A stretch of 64,000 bases of DNA from Erodium maritimum (taxonomy: Eukaryota; Streptophyta; Magnoliopsida; Geraniales; Geraniaceae), in the NCBI GenBank assembly GCA_963921825.1, contig OY997596.1, positions 35,145,932-35,209,931 of the forward strand, given 5' to 3'. A program made the translations under genes and the position numbers. Below the pieces are notes generated by a model. That model saw only the letters and a list, made by a program, of their open reading frames with translations, did no database searches and was not told the origin of the DNA. This document shows positions 10,784 to 22,814 of the stretch, piece after piece (positions within the stretch are counted from its first letter, which is position 1; each line of letters starts with the position of its first letter).

Positions 10784-13700
10784 TGTGATAACCACTCCCA
10801 GTCAACGCCAGTCAAACCTGCGAAAAACAGGAAAATTTAAAATTTTTAAGGCTGACACTTAATTGAACCTAAAATGACCCCGAGTGTCATACCGGACTTG
10901 AGTTTACCCCGTTATCGACCAAAATGAGTCCCGGGGGACTCAGGGCAACTTTCCGTTCAATTCGAGAAATGTTTACTTTTCGCTGGAAAAGTCAACCGAG
11001 CGACGTTTTGGTCCATTCAAGGACCGTTTTGGATCCATAAAGCTTAGCCGTCGTCGCAGCGGTCTTAGTTGAGCCGTTTCCTTGTAGCCCGCCAAGTTTC
11101 GTCATTTTTGGGAAAAAGTGCCCGTTCGGGGCCCGAAACGTCCGATTTTCCCGAATCTGATTGGAAAATGTCTAGTAGATATTTTTCCCAAAAAGGTGTG
11201 GGACCCACCTTGCCACTTGTCAAACAAGTGGTGGTGTTAGGTTTTGGGGGGAAAATACAAGGATTAGAGTAAAGGCGGGGTTCGGCCATAATTAAAAAAA
11301 AGAGAAATTGTGCAAGGTTTAGAGCGAGAAAGAGAAGGGGAAGAAGAGAGAAAAGAGAGGTTGCTAGGGTTTGGAGAGGCACTATTCACGAGCTCAACCC
11401 TTGGATCGTCTCAACGTTGCAAGAATCGAACTCCCCTCGTCTCCCTCTACGGTATACACCAAACCGATCTTCGATTTGTCATTTTCTAAATTTAGGTTTT
11501 GGTTTGAAAGTGTTAGTTTAAGGTTGTTTTGATGTTGGGGGAGTGTTGGAGACGTTGGGAGGTGAAGGAGAACGTTTTCCGGCGACCAGGAGCTCGGGAG
11601 GAGCTCCGGCCACCATAGGGGGTGGCCGACCAGCATGAGGGGGTGGCTGGCCGGAGCTAGGGCCGGCCACAACCATGGTGGCCGAGCCCCACAATGAACC
11701 CTAGGGCCCACGATCTAGCTTGGCCGGGTGGGGCCCACGTGCTCGGGTGATCTGGTTTTGTGTTCGGGTGGTTTAAAACGTTCCCCGGACCATTTATCCT
11801 TAACCGAATCGAAAATTGGAATTAAATTGGAAAAGTTATAATTAACGGGTTTTAGAAACTTGAAACGGAAATTAATTGACTCGGGAGTCGGAATTCGATT
11901 CGGTCAAGTACATTGGGACCCTTGAATTATTCTAAGACGGTAGAAACGAAAACAGGAATTTTTGGAGCCCCGGAAGGGCATTTACAAAACCCGGGAAGAT
12001 TCGCCATGTCCGGCGAATCGGGCCTTTACGGGTCCCTTATCGACAATGTCGAGTAATTGGGAAGTTTGGGAGTGATCGACATTGTCGGGGTTAAGTTTGG
12101 GCATCAAGTTTAATGATTTTCAGTTTATTCCTGCGAGTTGTTAAGTGCCTTTAAATTGTGTTCTTTTAGATCGTGCCACGGACCGAGGCAAGGGAAAGTT
12201 GGGTGAGTGACTGAGATCATCACCGGAGCTCGTTGGTTGGCTTTTGGGAGAACACGTAAAAGGTAGGGAAAAGTAGCCGGATCTCGGCCCTGACTAAGGA
12301 AAGTTAACCGTAGAATTACATGTGACACCAGGGTGTCGTGGGTTAATTAGGTTATCGAATATTAGAAAGGCATGATACGGGAACGTAGCAATTATTAGGA
12401 AAGCATGTGACACTTAGCAGTGTCGTAGGAGCAGTGAACTTAGCGATACTAGAATTATTGGAGTCATATGACCATGCCCGAAGGTTTATTGTGAACTTAT
12501 CGATATTAGGAGTACTGGAGGCATATGACCATGCTCGGAGGTTGATTGAGAAACTGTTGATATTAGGACTGTTGGAGGCATTGGTTATGCCGGAGGTTGT
12601 TGTTTTTTTGGTGTCTTGGGAGGCCTTGAGAGCCCCTGCTATTATTGTTGAGTCTTAGGTGGCCATGAGAGCCCGTGTTATTATTTGTGTTTTGGGTGGC
12701 CATGAGAACCCGTACTATACTGTTGGAGTTTTGGGTGGCCATGAGTGCCCGTGGGGTTGTCGAACCCGTGTCTTTACCTTTGGTGTTTTGGGGTGGCCAT
12801 GAGTGCCCGTGGGGTTGTTGAACTCGTGTCTTTACTGTTGGAGTCTTGGGTGGCCATGAGTGCCCGTGGGGTTGTTGAACCCGTGTCTTTACTGTTGGTG
12901 TATCTTGGGAGGCCGTGAGTGCCTGTGGGTTGTTAAGCCCGTGAGTTACTGTTGGTGGTTTTGAGTGGCCGTGAGTGCCCGTGGGGTTGTTGAGCCCGTG
13001 AGTTATGGTTGGTGTGTCTTGGGAGGCCGTGAGTGCCCGTGGGGTTGTTGAGTCCGTGTTTTATTGTTGGTGTCTTGGGTGGCCATGAGTGCCTGTGGAA
13101 TGTTGATCTTGTGTTGTTGCTGTTTTTTGAACTTGACTTTGCTTGTGATTGTGATTGTGGTTACCTGAGGTTGGGGGCCCGCTTCATGAAATGGGGGTCC
13201 ACGAGCACACGCGTCTGCATGTTCAGACGGGGTAGGGGGCCCGCCCGTCAATAAAGGGGTCCTGGTCGCGCGGGTGTGGTTTGGGTTTGTGAGCATTCTT
13301 TGGCTGGCTTACGAGTTAGAGTCTCGGTAAGTTGCGAACATTCTTTGGCTGGCTTACGAGTTAGAGTCTCGGTAAGTTGCGAGCATTCTTCGGCTGGCCT
13401 GACCGAGTTAGAGTCTCGGGAGGTTGCGAGCGTTCTTTGGCTGGCCTGACCGAGTTAGAGTCTCGAGAGGTTGCGAGCGTTCTTGGCACTGGGCAGTTGC
13501 CACCTGGTATGCGATCCTTTGTGATCTTGTTTGGTGTGCGATCCTTTGTGATCTTGCCTAGTGTTGCGTATTTATCTGTCGTGTCTTTGGTGGAGGTTGT
13601 CAATGGTTGTGTCGGGTCTACTTTACGTGTCAGGTTGTTGAGTTGGTCAAGGAAGGTAACAGTGGGTGTGTGTTCAATCGTAGTACTTGGATTGGGGATG

Positions 13701-14068
13701 GTGTTCCCCGGTGTTGAGTTTGTGTTGGTGTTACCGGCATTGTCTGCTAATTATGTCGTAATCAGTCTGTTATCCGTGGTGGTGAGCGAACGCTCACCCC
13801 TAGCTGCTTTTCCTACAGGTACCGTTCGCAGGCTGGACTAGGTGAGCTTATGAAGCTTTAAGAGCTAGAAGCGGGATTCTGGGTTTATTTGAGTCTAGCG
13901 ACGTATACCATGTTTTTGTCCACTTGTTGGGACTGTTTTTGAGTTGTAAATATTATTTTGTTGAACTAAACTGGTATTTTAAAGTGATCTATGAAAAGGG
14001 TTTCAAAATGTTTCATTATTTTAAATGTTCGCGTCCCGAGTCCGGTTTACTGAAATTGGGGCCTGACA
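10784..14068 (+). mobile_element. 3' LTR of Gypsy element A
   Basis: Starts TGTGATAACCACTCCCAG just after the polypurine tract and ends GGGGCCTGACA, 3285 bases. Followed by the target duplication TTTCA. Confidence 0.92.
12650..13115 (+). repeat. LTR minisatellite (right LTR copy), about 60-base unit
   Basis: Counterpart of the array at 6590-7050, with the same ggccatgagtgcccgtgggg core. Confidence 0.85.
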
Positions 14069-14073
14069 TTTCA

Positions 14074-14480
14074 AAAGTTTCCGACTTATGTCTCCTGAGA
14101 TATATGAAACCATATCTCGAAATTTTGTCAGTGAAGGTAATAAAGTAATAATATCCACCTTTTGATTGAACTTTCATTAGCCCACATACATCACTGTGTA
14201 CAAGTCTCAAGTGTTCACTAGCTCTTTCACCAATTCCAATAAAAGGATATTTTATCATTTCTCCAATGAGTCAAGATTCACAGGTATCGTATGATTCATA
14301 ATCATACTGCCCAAGACATACTGCCATATGCGACTTGTTTACTATTTTCTCACAGATATGACCAAGGGTACAGTGTGTTGGCACTTTGATTTATTGGATT
14401 TTTTCTCTTCCAATGCCCTTATTTCCTACAAAAGAAACATCCAACATCTTCTTGATCGATGTTCCTCTTTTATTTATTTA
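14074..14480 (-). mobile_element. Copia pre-integrase and integrase start (fossil)
   Basis: The minus strand reads RLVHSDVCGLMKVQSKGGYYYFITFTD followed by YGFIYLRRHKSETFEM, the start of a Copia integrase core. The pre-integrase zinc region lies to its right. It is the continuation of the integrase piece left of 4798, separated by Gypsy element A. Confidence 0.85.
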
Positions 14481-14855
14481 ATGTGTTCATAACAACATTC
14501 TCAAGTGCAACGATTTTCTCTCATACATCTTTTTGCCTCTCCACTTACTCTTTGAAGATCCATCAATCAAATGCACAGATCCTGATACTTCCATATTTCT
14601 CAACGTGGATTATTTTTCATAATTGATCAACATATTGAGCAATTCATGAATATCACAATTCACCTTGTTAATGTTAAAATGAACATAAGAGAAGTATCTT
14701 CAACAGACTACACGATCAAATCGTACTAGAAGTGTGCATCCTTACTTCTGAAGTTATTCTATAAGATCAATTATCTTTAGAACATGGATACGCACTAGCT
14801 CATAAGGTTTAAGTTAAAACTTAGATAGAGAGATAGATATATGATATAGAGCATT

Positions 14856-17265
14856 TGTCACGCCCCGAATTCAGTAGGACCGAACCCGGAACGCGAACGG
14901 TGAAACAATAAAACAATTTTCAAACATTTTAATAAACCGCTTAAATTACCACTTTGAGTTAATCAAAATAATATTTTACAACTTAAAATACGTCCAAAAC
15001 AAGCGGACAAAAACTAAAGCGTACGTCGCTAAACTTCCAAAAACCCGGACTCCCGCTCCCAGCTCTTCAAGCTTCGAGAGTTCCCCAAGTCCGCCTCGCG
15101 ACCAGTACCTGTAGGAAAAGCAGCTAGGGGTGAGCATTTCGCTCACCACCACGGATACCGGGTTGACCACGGCATACCAGCAGAAATACCGGGAACCCGA
15201 CCACAACAACCCCGGGGACTACTACCCCAAAAAAATGGTTTAGATTGACGGTCACGCAAAACAACTATTATACTTTCCCAACCAACTCAAAACCCGGACA
15301 CGTAGTGTAGACCCGACACAGCGGTTACGACCTCAACCCAAAACGCAAATAATAACCACGCAACACCCAAGACCACAAAGGATCGCACACAACAATCAAG
15401 ATCGCAAAGGATCGCACTCCAGCTACTCAGTGCCGGTTGCTAACCGGCTGGGCTTGAGCCTGCCCCACGCAACTTTCCCGACACTCAGTCGGGCCAGGCG
15501 GTCGACCTGTTAGCGATATATACAGCAATACTTTTCCGATAGCTAGTCGGAAGGGGAGCCGCCCTTCATCGCCGAAGAATGCACAACTTTACCGATGGTT
15601 AGTCGGAAGGCTAGCCAACCCCCACGCGCGCGACCACAGGACCCCTTTTCTGTCAGGCGGGCCCCAACCTCCATGCAATCACAGTCATCACCCAAGGTTC
15701 AACAAATAGCGACAACACAGGTTTAACACCGCACAGGCACACATGGCCACCCACAACACACAAAACAGTAACACACGGGTTCAACACCCCAAAGGCACAC
15801 CTGACCACCCACGACACACAAACAGTAAAAAATACGGGTCCAACACCCCAAAGGCACACCTGACCACCCACGACACACAAACAGTAAAATACGGGTTCAA
15901 CTCCCTAAAGGCACACCTGACCACCCACGACACACAAATAGTAAAATACGGGTTCAACTCCCCACAGGCACTCATGGCCACCCACAAACACAAACAATTC
16001 AATCAACCTCCAGGCACAACCAAATGCCACCAGTATTTCTATTGTTCGATAAGTTCACTTATCCTACGACACTACTAAGTGTCACATGCATTTATATTGT
16101 TCGATACATTCACGTATCATACGACACCACTAAGTGTCGCCTGCATTTCTATTGTTCGATAACTTTACTTATCCTACGACACCACTAAGTGTCACATGCA
16201 TTTCTACTGTAACTTTCCCTAGTCAAGGCCGAGATCCGGCTACTTTTCCCTACCTCGTAACACTTTCCAAATATCCACGCTCAAGCTCCGGCGTGCTCGC
16301 AGTCACCCGCTTAGCCTCCTCTTTCCGAGGTCGGCGGCACGATCTAACAAGATCACAAATTAAAACACTTTTTAAGTTCGCAGGCAAAGCTAAATTTTAA
16401 TGAACTTGACGCCCAAACGCGACCCCGACAATGACGATCACTCCCAAACTTCCCAATTCCTCGACATTGTCAACAAAGGGCCCGGAAAAGCCGGATTCGC
16501 CCGGCTCGGCGAATCTGCCCGGGATCGGAAAACGCCCTTTCGGGGCTCCGAAAATTCCCGTTTTTGTTTCTACGATCCTAAAATAATTCAAGTGTTCCAA
16601 CGCAATCGACGGAATCAATTTCCGACTTCTGAGCGATTTAATTCGCGTTTAAAGTTTCTAAACCCGAAATTTCCAATTTTCACAATTTAACTCCATAATT
16701 CGCTCCGGGTGTGAATTATCGATTCGGGGATCGTCCAAAACCACCCGAACACGAAAAACGCGAGGCCCGACCAAGTGGGCCCCACACGGCCACAATGGGA
16801 AAATTTCCTTTTCGCCCCAAAACGTTCCTAACGAACCCCAAATCTCAACCATTCACCTTTAAACCAACCTTAAACAAAACCCAACCTTAATCAAACCGTT
16901 TAAACTCAAACCCTAAAATTCAAACGTACCAAAACGAGAAAAGAACGGGTTCTCACCGTAGGGAATGACGAGGGCAGTTCGAATCCGCAGTCGTTGAGTC
17001 GATCGGTTGGTCGGATCGTCGGGAAATCACAAAAACCTAACCCTTTTTCTTTTGCTTTTTCCTTTCCTCCTTCTCTCTTCTTTTCTCTATTTTTTTCTCT
17101 CTCCTTCTCTTTTTTTTTCTATTTGGCCGAGACCTTTTCTGCCAATCTCTTTTATTTGTTCAAAATACCAACCATACCTCTTAATTACAAACTACCCCTC
17201 ACTTTTTCTATATTTTATAACTATCAACCACCAAAAGTGTGACAAGTGTTAAATGGGTCCCACAC
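14856..17265 (-). mobile_element. Minus-strand Gypsy LTR, cut off on the right
   Basis: Starts TGTCACGCCCCGAATTC, the reverse complement of the family LTR end. It contains the shared interior landmarks (minisatellite at 15740-15985, paired cgacattgtc words, CT-rich stretch near 17050). It stops near 17265, before the expected LTR start, where unrelated GC-rich sequence begins. No internal region is attached. The missing end leaves no target duplication to test. Confidence 0.82.
15740..15985 (-). repeat. LTR minisatellite, about 60-base unit
   Basis: Four to five units with cacacctgaccacccacgac and acacaaacagtaaaatacgg, the reverse-strand counterpart of the arrays at 6590 and 20900. Confidence 0.85.
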
Positions 17266-17800
17266 TTTAGAGGGTGGGGGTGGCCGGGGACGACGACGGC
17301 GGAGGAGGTGGTGGCCGGAGAAGACGCCGGAGAGGACGAAGCTCGAACAGCAGCTCCAGATATTTTTTTTTAATATAAATAAATTAATTTTTTTAAAAAA
17401 TGAAAATGATTTTGATGTATAAAACTGTTTTTAATAAAAAAAATTATTTTTATAAAAAACTGATTTTTATGTATTTTTAAAATTGAAATCTGATTTTTTG
17501 AAAATTAAAATTGAGTTTATAAAAAAAATGATTTTATTTTAAAATTAGTGATATTTTCAGTTTAACAACCTAAACAATGAAGGGTATTATTGTCATTTCT
17601 CTTATTTTCAAATTCTGAGCCAATGGCATGAGATGAAAATTTGAGTAATAGTTAGGGGTATTTTGGACATTTTACCCGGTTGGGTATGAAAGTGAAATTA
17701 AATGTTTGGTTTGGGTATGAAACTGATAAAAATTTATGTCAGGGTATCAAACTGAAGTTAAATGTTTGCCAGGGTGGTAAACTGATAAAAATAATAGCAC
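17266..17800. mobile_element. Half of a long-TIR DNA-transposon-like unit with a GC-rich patch
   Basis: A GC-rich stretch (about 17266-17355, rich in gccggagaa and gacgacggcgg words) is followed by very AT-rich DNA. It ends in a block of repeated ggtatgaaactgataaaa-like words up to about 17790. The order (GC-rich patch, AT-rich body, repetitive end block) parallels the complete unit at 57203-58791. Only one end is seen; the other was probably lost where the Gypsy LTR joins. The family is inferred from layout, not from a transposase. Confidence 0.45.
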
Positions 17801-18505
17801 AAACATATATTATTAAGATATGGACTTCTTCAAAATGATAATATAAACTCTAGAACATGAATGAGACCTTTGATAGTCAAATTGTTTCTCAAGCATAGTT
17901 AAAGTTATTCTTATTTTATCTTATAAAATTGAACGTGCTATATACTACATAGTCACCTGGTTGTCAAGTCGGTCCTATTAGTATATTTGAGTTTATCCAT
18001 CCTTGTGACAGAAAATTAAGTAATATCATATCGTTTGGGTAGTCCAGACTATAAGTATAACATTAGATAACTTTTCTTCTCACTCACATCATATGCAGTA
18101 GAATAAATTAATTTTCTCCAAAAAAATAATTAATATCATACCCACTAGGTACAATTTTAAATAATTTTAATTCCACTTGCATTATATGCAAAAGAATATA
18201 AAACTTTCTCCCAAAGTTAATTAATATCATACTTTCTGGGTAGTCCAGACTAAAAGTACAATATTAGATAACTTATCCTTTCCATTTGTATCATATGCAA
18301 TCAAAAATATATTTATCTTTGAACTACAAGTCCTCTGGTAGTCAGGTCGCTCTTTATATACAAAAATAAATTTCTATTTCATTTACTTTATACTTGCATC
18401 ATATGCAATGAGAAAAGAAAAAAAAAATTTATCTTTGTACTATAAGTCCCTTGGTAGTCAGATCGTTCCTTGTAAACAAAAATAAAGTTTTATATACTTT
18501 ATAAT
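17800..18505. repeat. Degenerate tandem repeat, left part
   Basis: About five to six decayed units of roughly 100-130 bases, each with a gcatcatatgcaat-like word, a tttatctttgaactacaag-like word and a tagtcaggtcgttcc-like word. The array resumes at 35773 after the MULE-like insertion. No gene is seen in it. Confidence 0.75.
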
Positions 18506-18815
18506 GAGAATAAATCAAATAGAAACCATGTCTTAACTTAAAAACTGCGTGAACCAATCCAAGCCATCTATTTCATAAATGGATGGCTAAGATGCAATTG
18601 AGTTGTTGACTGCAAAAAAACATCACTTTTTGGTAAGTGGTAGGGTTTTTTTAGTAAAACAATCATATTACTTTTTTTTTACTAATTCACAAATTTTAAT
18701 TTTCCCGATTCGTTTGAACTCCGATTGGCTTCAAACTTGAGCCAATGTTTATGTTTTCTCAAGTGCTTTCTGTCAAGATCCGTCATAAATACATTTTGAA
18801 GCACGGAATATTTTT
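18506..18815 (+). repeat. Left terminal inverted repeat of MULE-like element 1
   Basis: Pairs, reverse-complemented, with about 31550-31703 plus 35585-35772. Shared blocks include cgtttgaactccgattggct and the attttgaagcacg word near 18800. A second, partial direct copy lies at about 18985-19090. Confidence 0.72.
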
Positions 18816-18854
18816 TATTTAGGGGCTATTTTTAAAAAAACATAGATCTCGGTA

Positions 18855-18960
18855 ATTTTTATCAGCACTTTACACTGTTTTATCAACACTTTACACAGGT
18901 TTTATCAACACTTTACACTGATTTTATCAACACTGGACACTAGGTTTATCACCTCATTTT
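18855..18960 (+). repeat. TTTATCAACACTTTACAC short repeats
   Basis: Five head-to-tail variants of tttatcaacactttacac. The same word, further decayed, recurs at 31254-31540 on the other side of the Gypsy B insertion. Confidence 0.7.
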
Positions 18961-20899
18961 TCAAAACTGAATATGATATATTTTTTTCCGCTTCGTTTGA
19001 ATTCTGATTGGCTTCAAACTTGCGCCAATATCGTTTTTTTCAAGGGTATTCTATCAAGATCAGTGACGAATATGTTTTGAAGTAAGAAAAAAATAAATTA
19101 TTTCGGGATTGATTTAAAAAAAGTTACATCTGGGTAATTTTTTTCAACATGTTACATTGGTTTTATTAACACTTAACACTTGTTTTGTAAGAACCACTCC
19201 CGGTCAACGCTAGTCAAATCGGCGAAAAACAGGAAAGTTTAAATTTTTTGGACAGACACTTTAATGAACCTAAATTTGACCCCGAGGGTCATACCGGACT
19301 TAAGTTGACCCCGATATTGACCAAAGTGAGTTCCGGGGGACTCAGGGCAACTTTCTGACCAATTTGGGAAATATTGACTTTTCGCTGGAAAAGTCAACCG
19401 AGCGACGTTTTGGTCCGTTCGAGGTCCATTTTGGATCCAAAAAGCTTAGTCGTCGTCACACCGGTCTTAGTTGAGTCGTTTCCTTGTATCCCGTGAAGTT
19501 TCGTAATTTCTTGGAAAAAGTGCCCGTTCAGGGCCCGAGACGTCCGAATTCCGCGAATCTGACTGAAAAATATCTAGAAGATATTTTCCAAAAGGTGTGG
19601 GACCCACTTGCTACTTGTCACACAAGTGGTGGTGTTAGGTTTTTGGACAAGACAAGGGAAGACTACACCTAGGGGGTTCGGCCATGGGGTTTCAATAAGA
19701 GAAAAAGAAGAGAGTTTTGGAGAGAGAAAAGAAGAGAGAAGAATGAGAGAAAAGAGAAGGGGGAGTTAGGGTTTTGACATTTCTCGATCATCCGACCGGT
19801 GGATCGTCTCAACGATAGAAGAACCGAGTTCCCATCGTCATTCCCTACGGTGAGCAACTATCCGATTTTCGTTTTGTTAAGTTTAAAGTTTAGGGTTTGG
19901 GTTAAAACTAGTAGTTTATGGTTGAGTTGAGGTGTGGGGTTCGTTGGAGACGTTTTGGAGCGAAGATTGGACGTTTTTCCGGTGACCGGAGGCTCGGGGG
20001 AGCTCCGGCCACCGTGTATGGTGGCTGGCCGGAGCTAGGACCGGCTACCACCATGGTGGACCGGCCCAAAACCAGCCTTAGTCACCCACGGCCAAGGATG
20101 GTCGGGTGGGGCCCACATGCTCGGGTATCGGATTTTCGTGTTTGGGTGGTTTAGGACCATCCCCAAGTCGTTAATCCACACCCATATCGAAATTTGGATT
20201 TAAATTGTAAAAGTTGTAAATGACGGGTTTAGAAACTTTAAACGCGAATTAAATTACTCGGAAGTCGGAAAGAGATTTCGTCGAGTGCTTAGGAACCCTT
20301 GAATTATTCTAAGACCGTAGAAATGAAAACGAGAATTTTCGGAGCCCCGGAAGGGCGTTTTCAAAACCCGGGCAGATTCGTCGAGCAGGGCGAATTGGGC
20401 CTTTCCGGGCCTATTATCGACAATGTCGAGTAATTGGGAAGTTTGGGAGTGATCGACATTGTTGGGGTTACATTTGGGCGTCAAGTGTATTAAAATTCAG
20501 TTTATGCCTGCGAACTTAAAAGTGTTTTAAATTGTATTCTTGTTAGATCGTGCCACCGACAGAGGAAATGGAAAGCTAGGCGAGTGATCGTGATCACGCC
20601 GGAGCTTGGTTGTGAGCTTTTGGAAAAGCAAACGAGGTAGGGAAAAGTAGCCGGATCTCGGCCCTGACTAGGGAAAGTTAATAGTAGAAATGCATGTGAC
20701 ACTTGGGTGTCGTGGGTTAAGTAAGTTTATCGAACAATAGAAAGGCAGGCGACACCGGGTGGTGTCGTATGATACGGGAACGTATCGAACAATAGAAATG
20801 CATGTGACACTTAGTAGTGTCGTAGGAGCAGTGAACCTATCGATATTAGAATTATTGGAGGCATTTGGTTATGCCGGAGGTTGATTGTTTAGTTTGTGT

Positions 20900-21290
20900 C
20901 TTGGGTGGCCATTAGTGCCCGTGGGGTTGTTGAATCCGTATGTTTACTATTGGTGTCTTGGGTGGCCATGAGTTCCCGTGGGGTTGTTGAACCCGTGTTT
21001 TACTGTTGGTGTCTTGGGTGGCCATGAGTGCCCGTGGGGTTGTTGAACCCGTATTTTTACTTTTGGTGTCTTGGGTGGCCATGAGTGCCCGTGGGGTTGT
21101 TGAACTTGTGTTTTACTGTTGGTGTCTTGGGTAGCCATGAGTGCCCGTGGGGTTGTTGAACCCGTGTTTTACTGTTGGTGTCTTGGGTGTACATGAGTGC
21201 CCGTGGGGTTGTTGAACCCGTGTTTTATTGTTGGTGTCTTGGGTGGCCATGAGTGCCTGTGGAGTGTTAAACCGGTGTTGTTGCTGTTTG
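20900..21290 (+). repeat. LTR minisatellite, about 60-base unit
   Basis: Six to seven units with cttgggtggccatgagtgcc, ggttgttgaacccgtg and ttactgttggtg, more regular than in element A. Confidence 0.88.
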
Positions 21291-21334
21291 TTGGACTTTT
21301 ATTGTGATTGTGATTGTGGTTGCCTGAGGTTGGG

Positions 21335-21470
21335 GTGTGACAGGTCGACCGCTTGATCCAATCGTCATGTTGGGAAAAGTGCGACAGGTCGACCGCCTGA
21401 TCCAACCGTCGTGTTGGGAAAAGTGCGACAGGTCGACCGCCTGATCCGACCGTCGTGTCGGGAAAAGTTG
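21335..21470 (+). repeat. LTR minisatellite, about 44-base unit
   Basis: Three units of gcgacaggtcgaccgcctga plus ccgtcgtgttgggaaaag. A related gtcgacctgt array, expanded to four units, lies on the minus-strand LTR at 42120-42340. Confidence 0.85.
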
Positions 21471-22048
21471 CGTGGGGACTGAGAAGCTGGAGCGCGATCC
21501 TTTGCGATCTTGTTTGGTGTGCGATCCTTTGTGATCTTGGGTGTTGCGTGGTTATCTTTCGTGTCTTTGGAGGAAGTCATAATCGTTGTGTCGGGTCTAC
21601 ATTACGTGTCTGTGTGTTGAGTCGGTTGGGGAAAGTAACGGTTGTGTATCAGTCGGGTTACTTGAGTTGGGGGATAGTAGTCCCCGGTGTTGGGTTGTTG
21701 TTGGTGTTACCGGCATTGTCTGCTAGTATGCCGTAGTCAGTCTGTTATCCGTGGTTGTGAGCGAACGCTCACCCTAGCTGCTTTTCCTACAGCTACTGGT
21801 CGCGGGATGGACTAGGTTAGCTCTCGAAGCTTGAAGAGCTAGGAGCGGGAGTCCGGGTTTCCTTTTTGAGTCTAGCGACGTACGCCTTGTATTTTGTCCG
21901 CTTGTTGGGACGTACTTTGAGTTGTGAATTATTATTTTGATTAACTAAATGGTGGTTTTAAAGCAATTTATTTAAAAGGTTTGAAAATGTTTTATCGTCT
22001 TAAACGTTCGCGTTCCGAGTTCGGTTCTACTGAATTTGGGGCGTGACA

Positions 22049-22069
22049 GCTTGGTATCAGAGATCGAGG
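22049..22069 (+). mobile_element. Primer-binding site of element B
   Basis: The sequence gcttggtatcagagatcg directly follows the left LTR. The TGGTATCAGAG core fits initiator tRNA-Met. Confidence 0.8.
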
Positions 22070-22416
22070 TTTCACACCTCGGACTGTACGTCAATTAGGT
22101 GGGGAGAGTCGAGTCAGTAAAGTCCCGTCGTGCGTTGGGTACGCAAGTCGGAAATCGTGTGTAGACTCGTAGTGTTTTGAGTCCTGTTTGTGATTGTGTA
22201 TATGTGCAGTATTATTATTACTGGCATACTGATTGTGGGTTGCTGCGTGAAACGTTTTTAAGCTGTCGCGACTCGACTCAAGAGCGCTCCTGTAGTCGAA
22301 CGTGACGGTGTTGACATCAAGTGGGTACAATGTAGTTCGGGGACGCCTTGACCGGGTTGTAACCATGAGATGTCAAGAAATGAGGTTTTATAATGAAAAG
22401 GAAAAGTTTTGAAAAT

Positions 22417-22520
22417 GATTGGCCCTGTGGGCGTGTTTTGATTTTGATTGGCCCTGTGGGCGTGTTTTGATTTTGGTTGGCCCGATGGGCGTGGTTCGAC
22501 TTTGGTTGGCCCGGTGGGCG
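22417..22520 (+). repeat. Leader tandem repeat of element B
   Basis: Four units of ttggcccggtgggcgtg or ttggccctgtgggcgtg with a ttttgattttg spacer, equivalent to the array at 8316-8510 of element A but with fewer copies. Confidence 0.8.
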
Positions 22521-22714
22521 TGTCTTGTTTGGCCTTGTCGGCTTGTGATTGAGGCTGAGTGACTTGATTTGGTCTGTGAGACGTTGAGCGTGTGTTTGTT
22601 AAATTGGTGGTCGAGCGTGTGTGTCGTTTAAGGCTATTTTTATGGTTAAAAAGGGGTAAGGATCGAGTTTGAAATGATTTTGGAAAACAGGTCTGCACGA
22701 GTGTCACGGACCCT

Positions 22715-22814
22715 GTCACGGATCCGTGACGGAGCAGCGCATTTTGGCAATTTTAGGGCCTTCGTCACGGCTCCGTGACCCCAACCGTGACGAGGTTTGT
22801 CACAGATCCGTGAT
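22715..22814. other. Three palindromes in the leader of element B
   Basis: GTCACGGATCCGTGAC (22715-22730) is a perfect 16-base palindrome. It is followed by GTCACGGCTCCGTGAC (22764-22779) and the near-palindrome GTCACAGATCCGTGAT (22799-22814), at intervals of 35-49 bases just upstream of gag. They sit at the place where element A has unrelated hairpins. Confidence 0.65.

Larger units (their letters stand above)
4799..14068 (+). mobile_element. Gypsy element A: gag-only, long-LTR, flanked by TTTCA
   Basis: An LTR-to-LTR element of 9.27 kb. The left LTR is 4799-7944, the right LTR 10784-14068, and the 5-bp target duplication TTTCA lies at 4794-4798 and 14069-14073. Internal parts in order are a tRNA-Met-type primer site, a leader with tandem repeats and hairpins, a gag region with two CCHC zinc knuckles, and a polypurine tract. 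No protease, RT, RNase H or integrase blocks are seen. LTR family and gag match element B, so I infer a non-autonomous relative. The LTRs differ by a few percent by eye, which suggests roughly one million years, with large uncertainty. The gag has a few breaks. Confidence 0.9.
137..14855 (-). mobile_element. Old Ty1/Copia element, minus strand, split by Gypsy element A
   Basis: A decayed Copia element read right to left. Parts seen in Copia order on the minus strand: pre-integrase/integrase start (about 14480 to 14074), integrase end (about 4798 to 4220), reverse transcriptase (about 4100 to 3240, with a YVDD box near 3350), RNase H (2904 to 2368) and an LTR-like stretch to the left. Gypsy element A (4799-14068) interrupts the integrase region and is flanked by TTTCA on both sides. 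The right side is cut by another Gypsy LTR at 14856, so the second LTR is not seen. It is heavily broken (many breaks) and is the oldest LTR element in this half of the window. Confidence 0.8.
19186..22048 (+). mobile_element. 5' LTR of Gypsy element B
   Basis: Starts TGTAAGAACCACTCCCGG and ends GGGGCGTGACA, 2863 bases. It contains the family minisatellite (20900-21290) and a second array of gacaggtcgaccgcctgatc units (21335-21470). Confidence 0.92.

Noticed and set aside
22715-22814. CRISPR-like or operator-like spaced palindromes
   Set aside because: Only three copies with unequal spacing and no leader or cas genes, in a plant LTR-element leader. They fit an RNA-structure cluster better.
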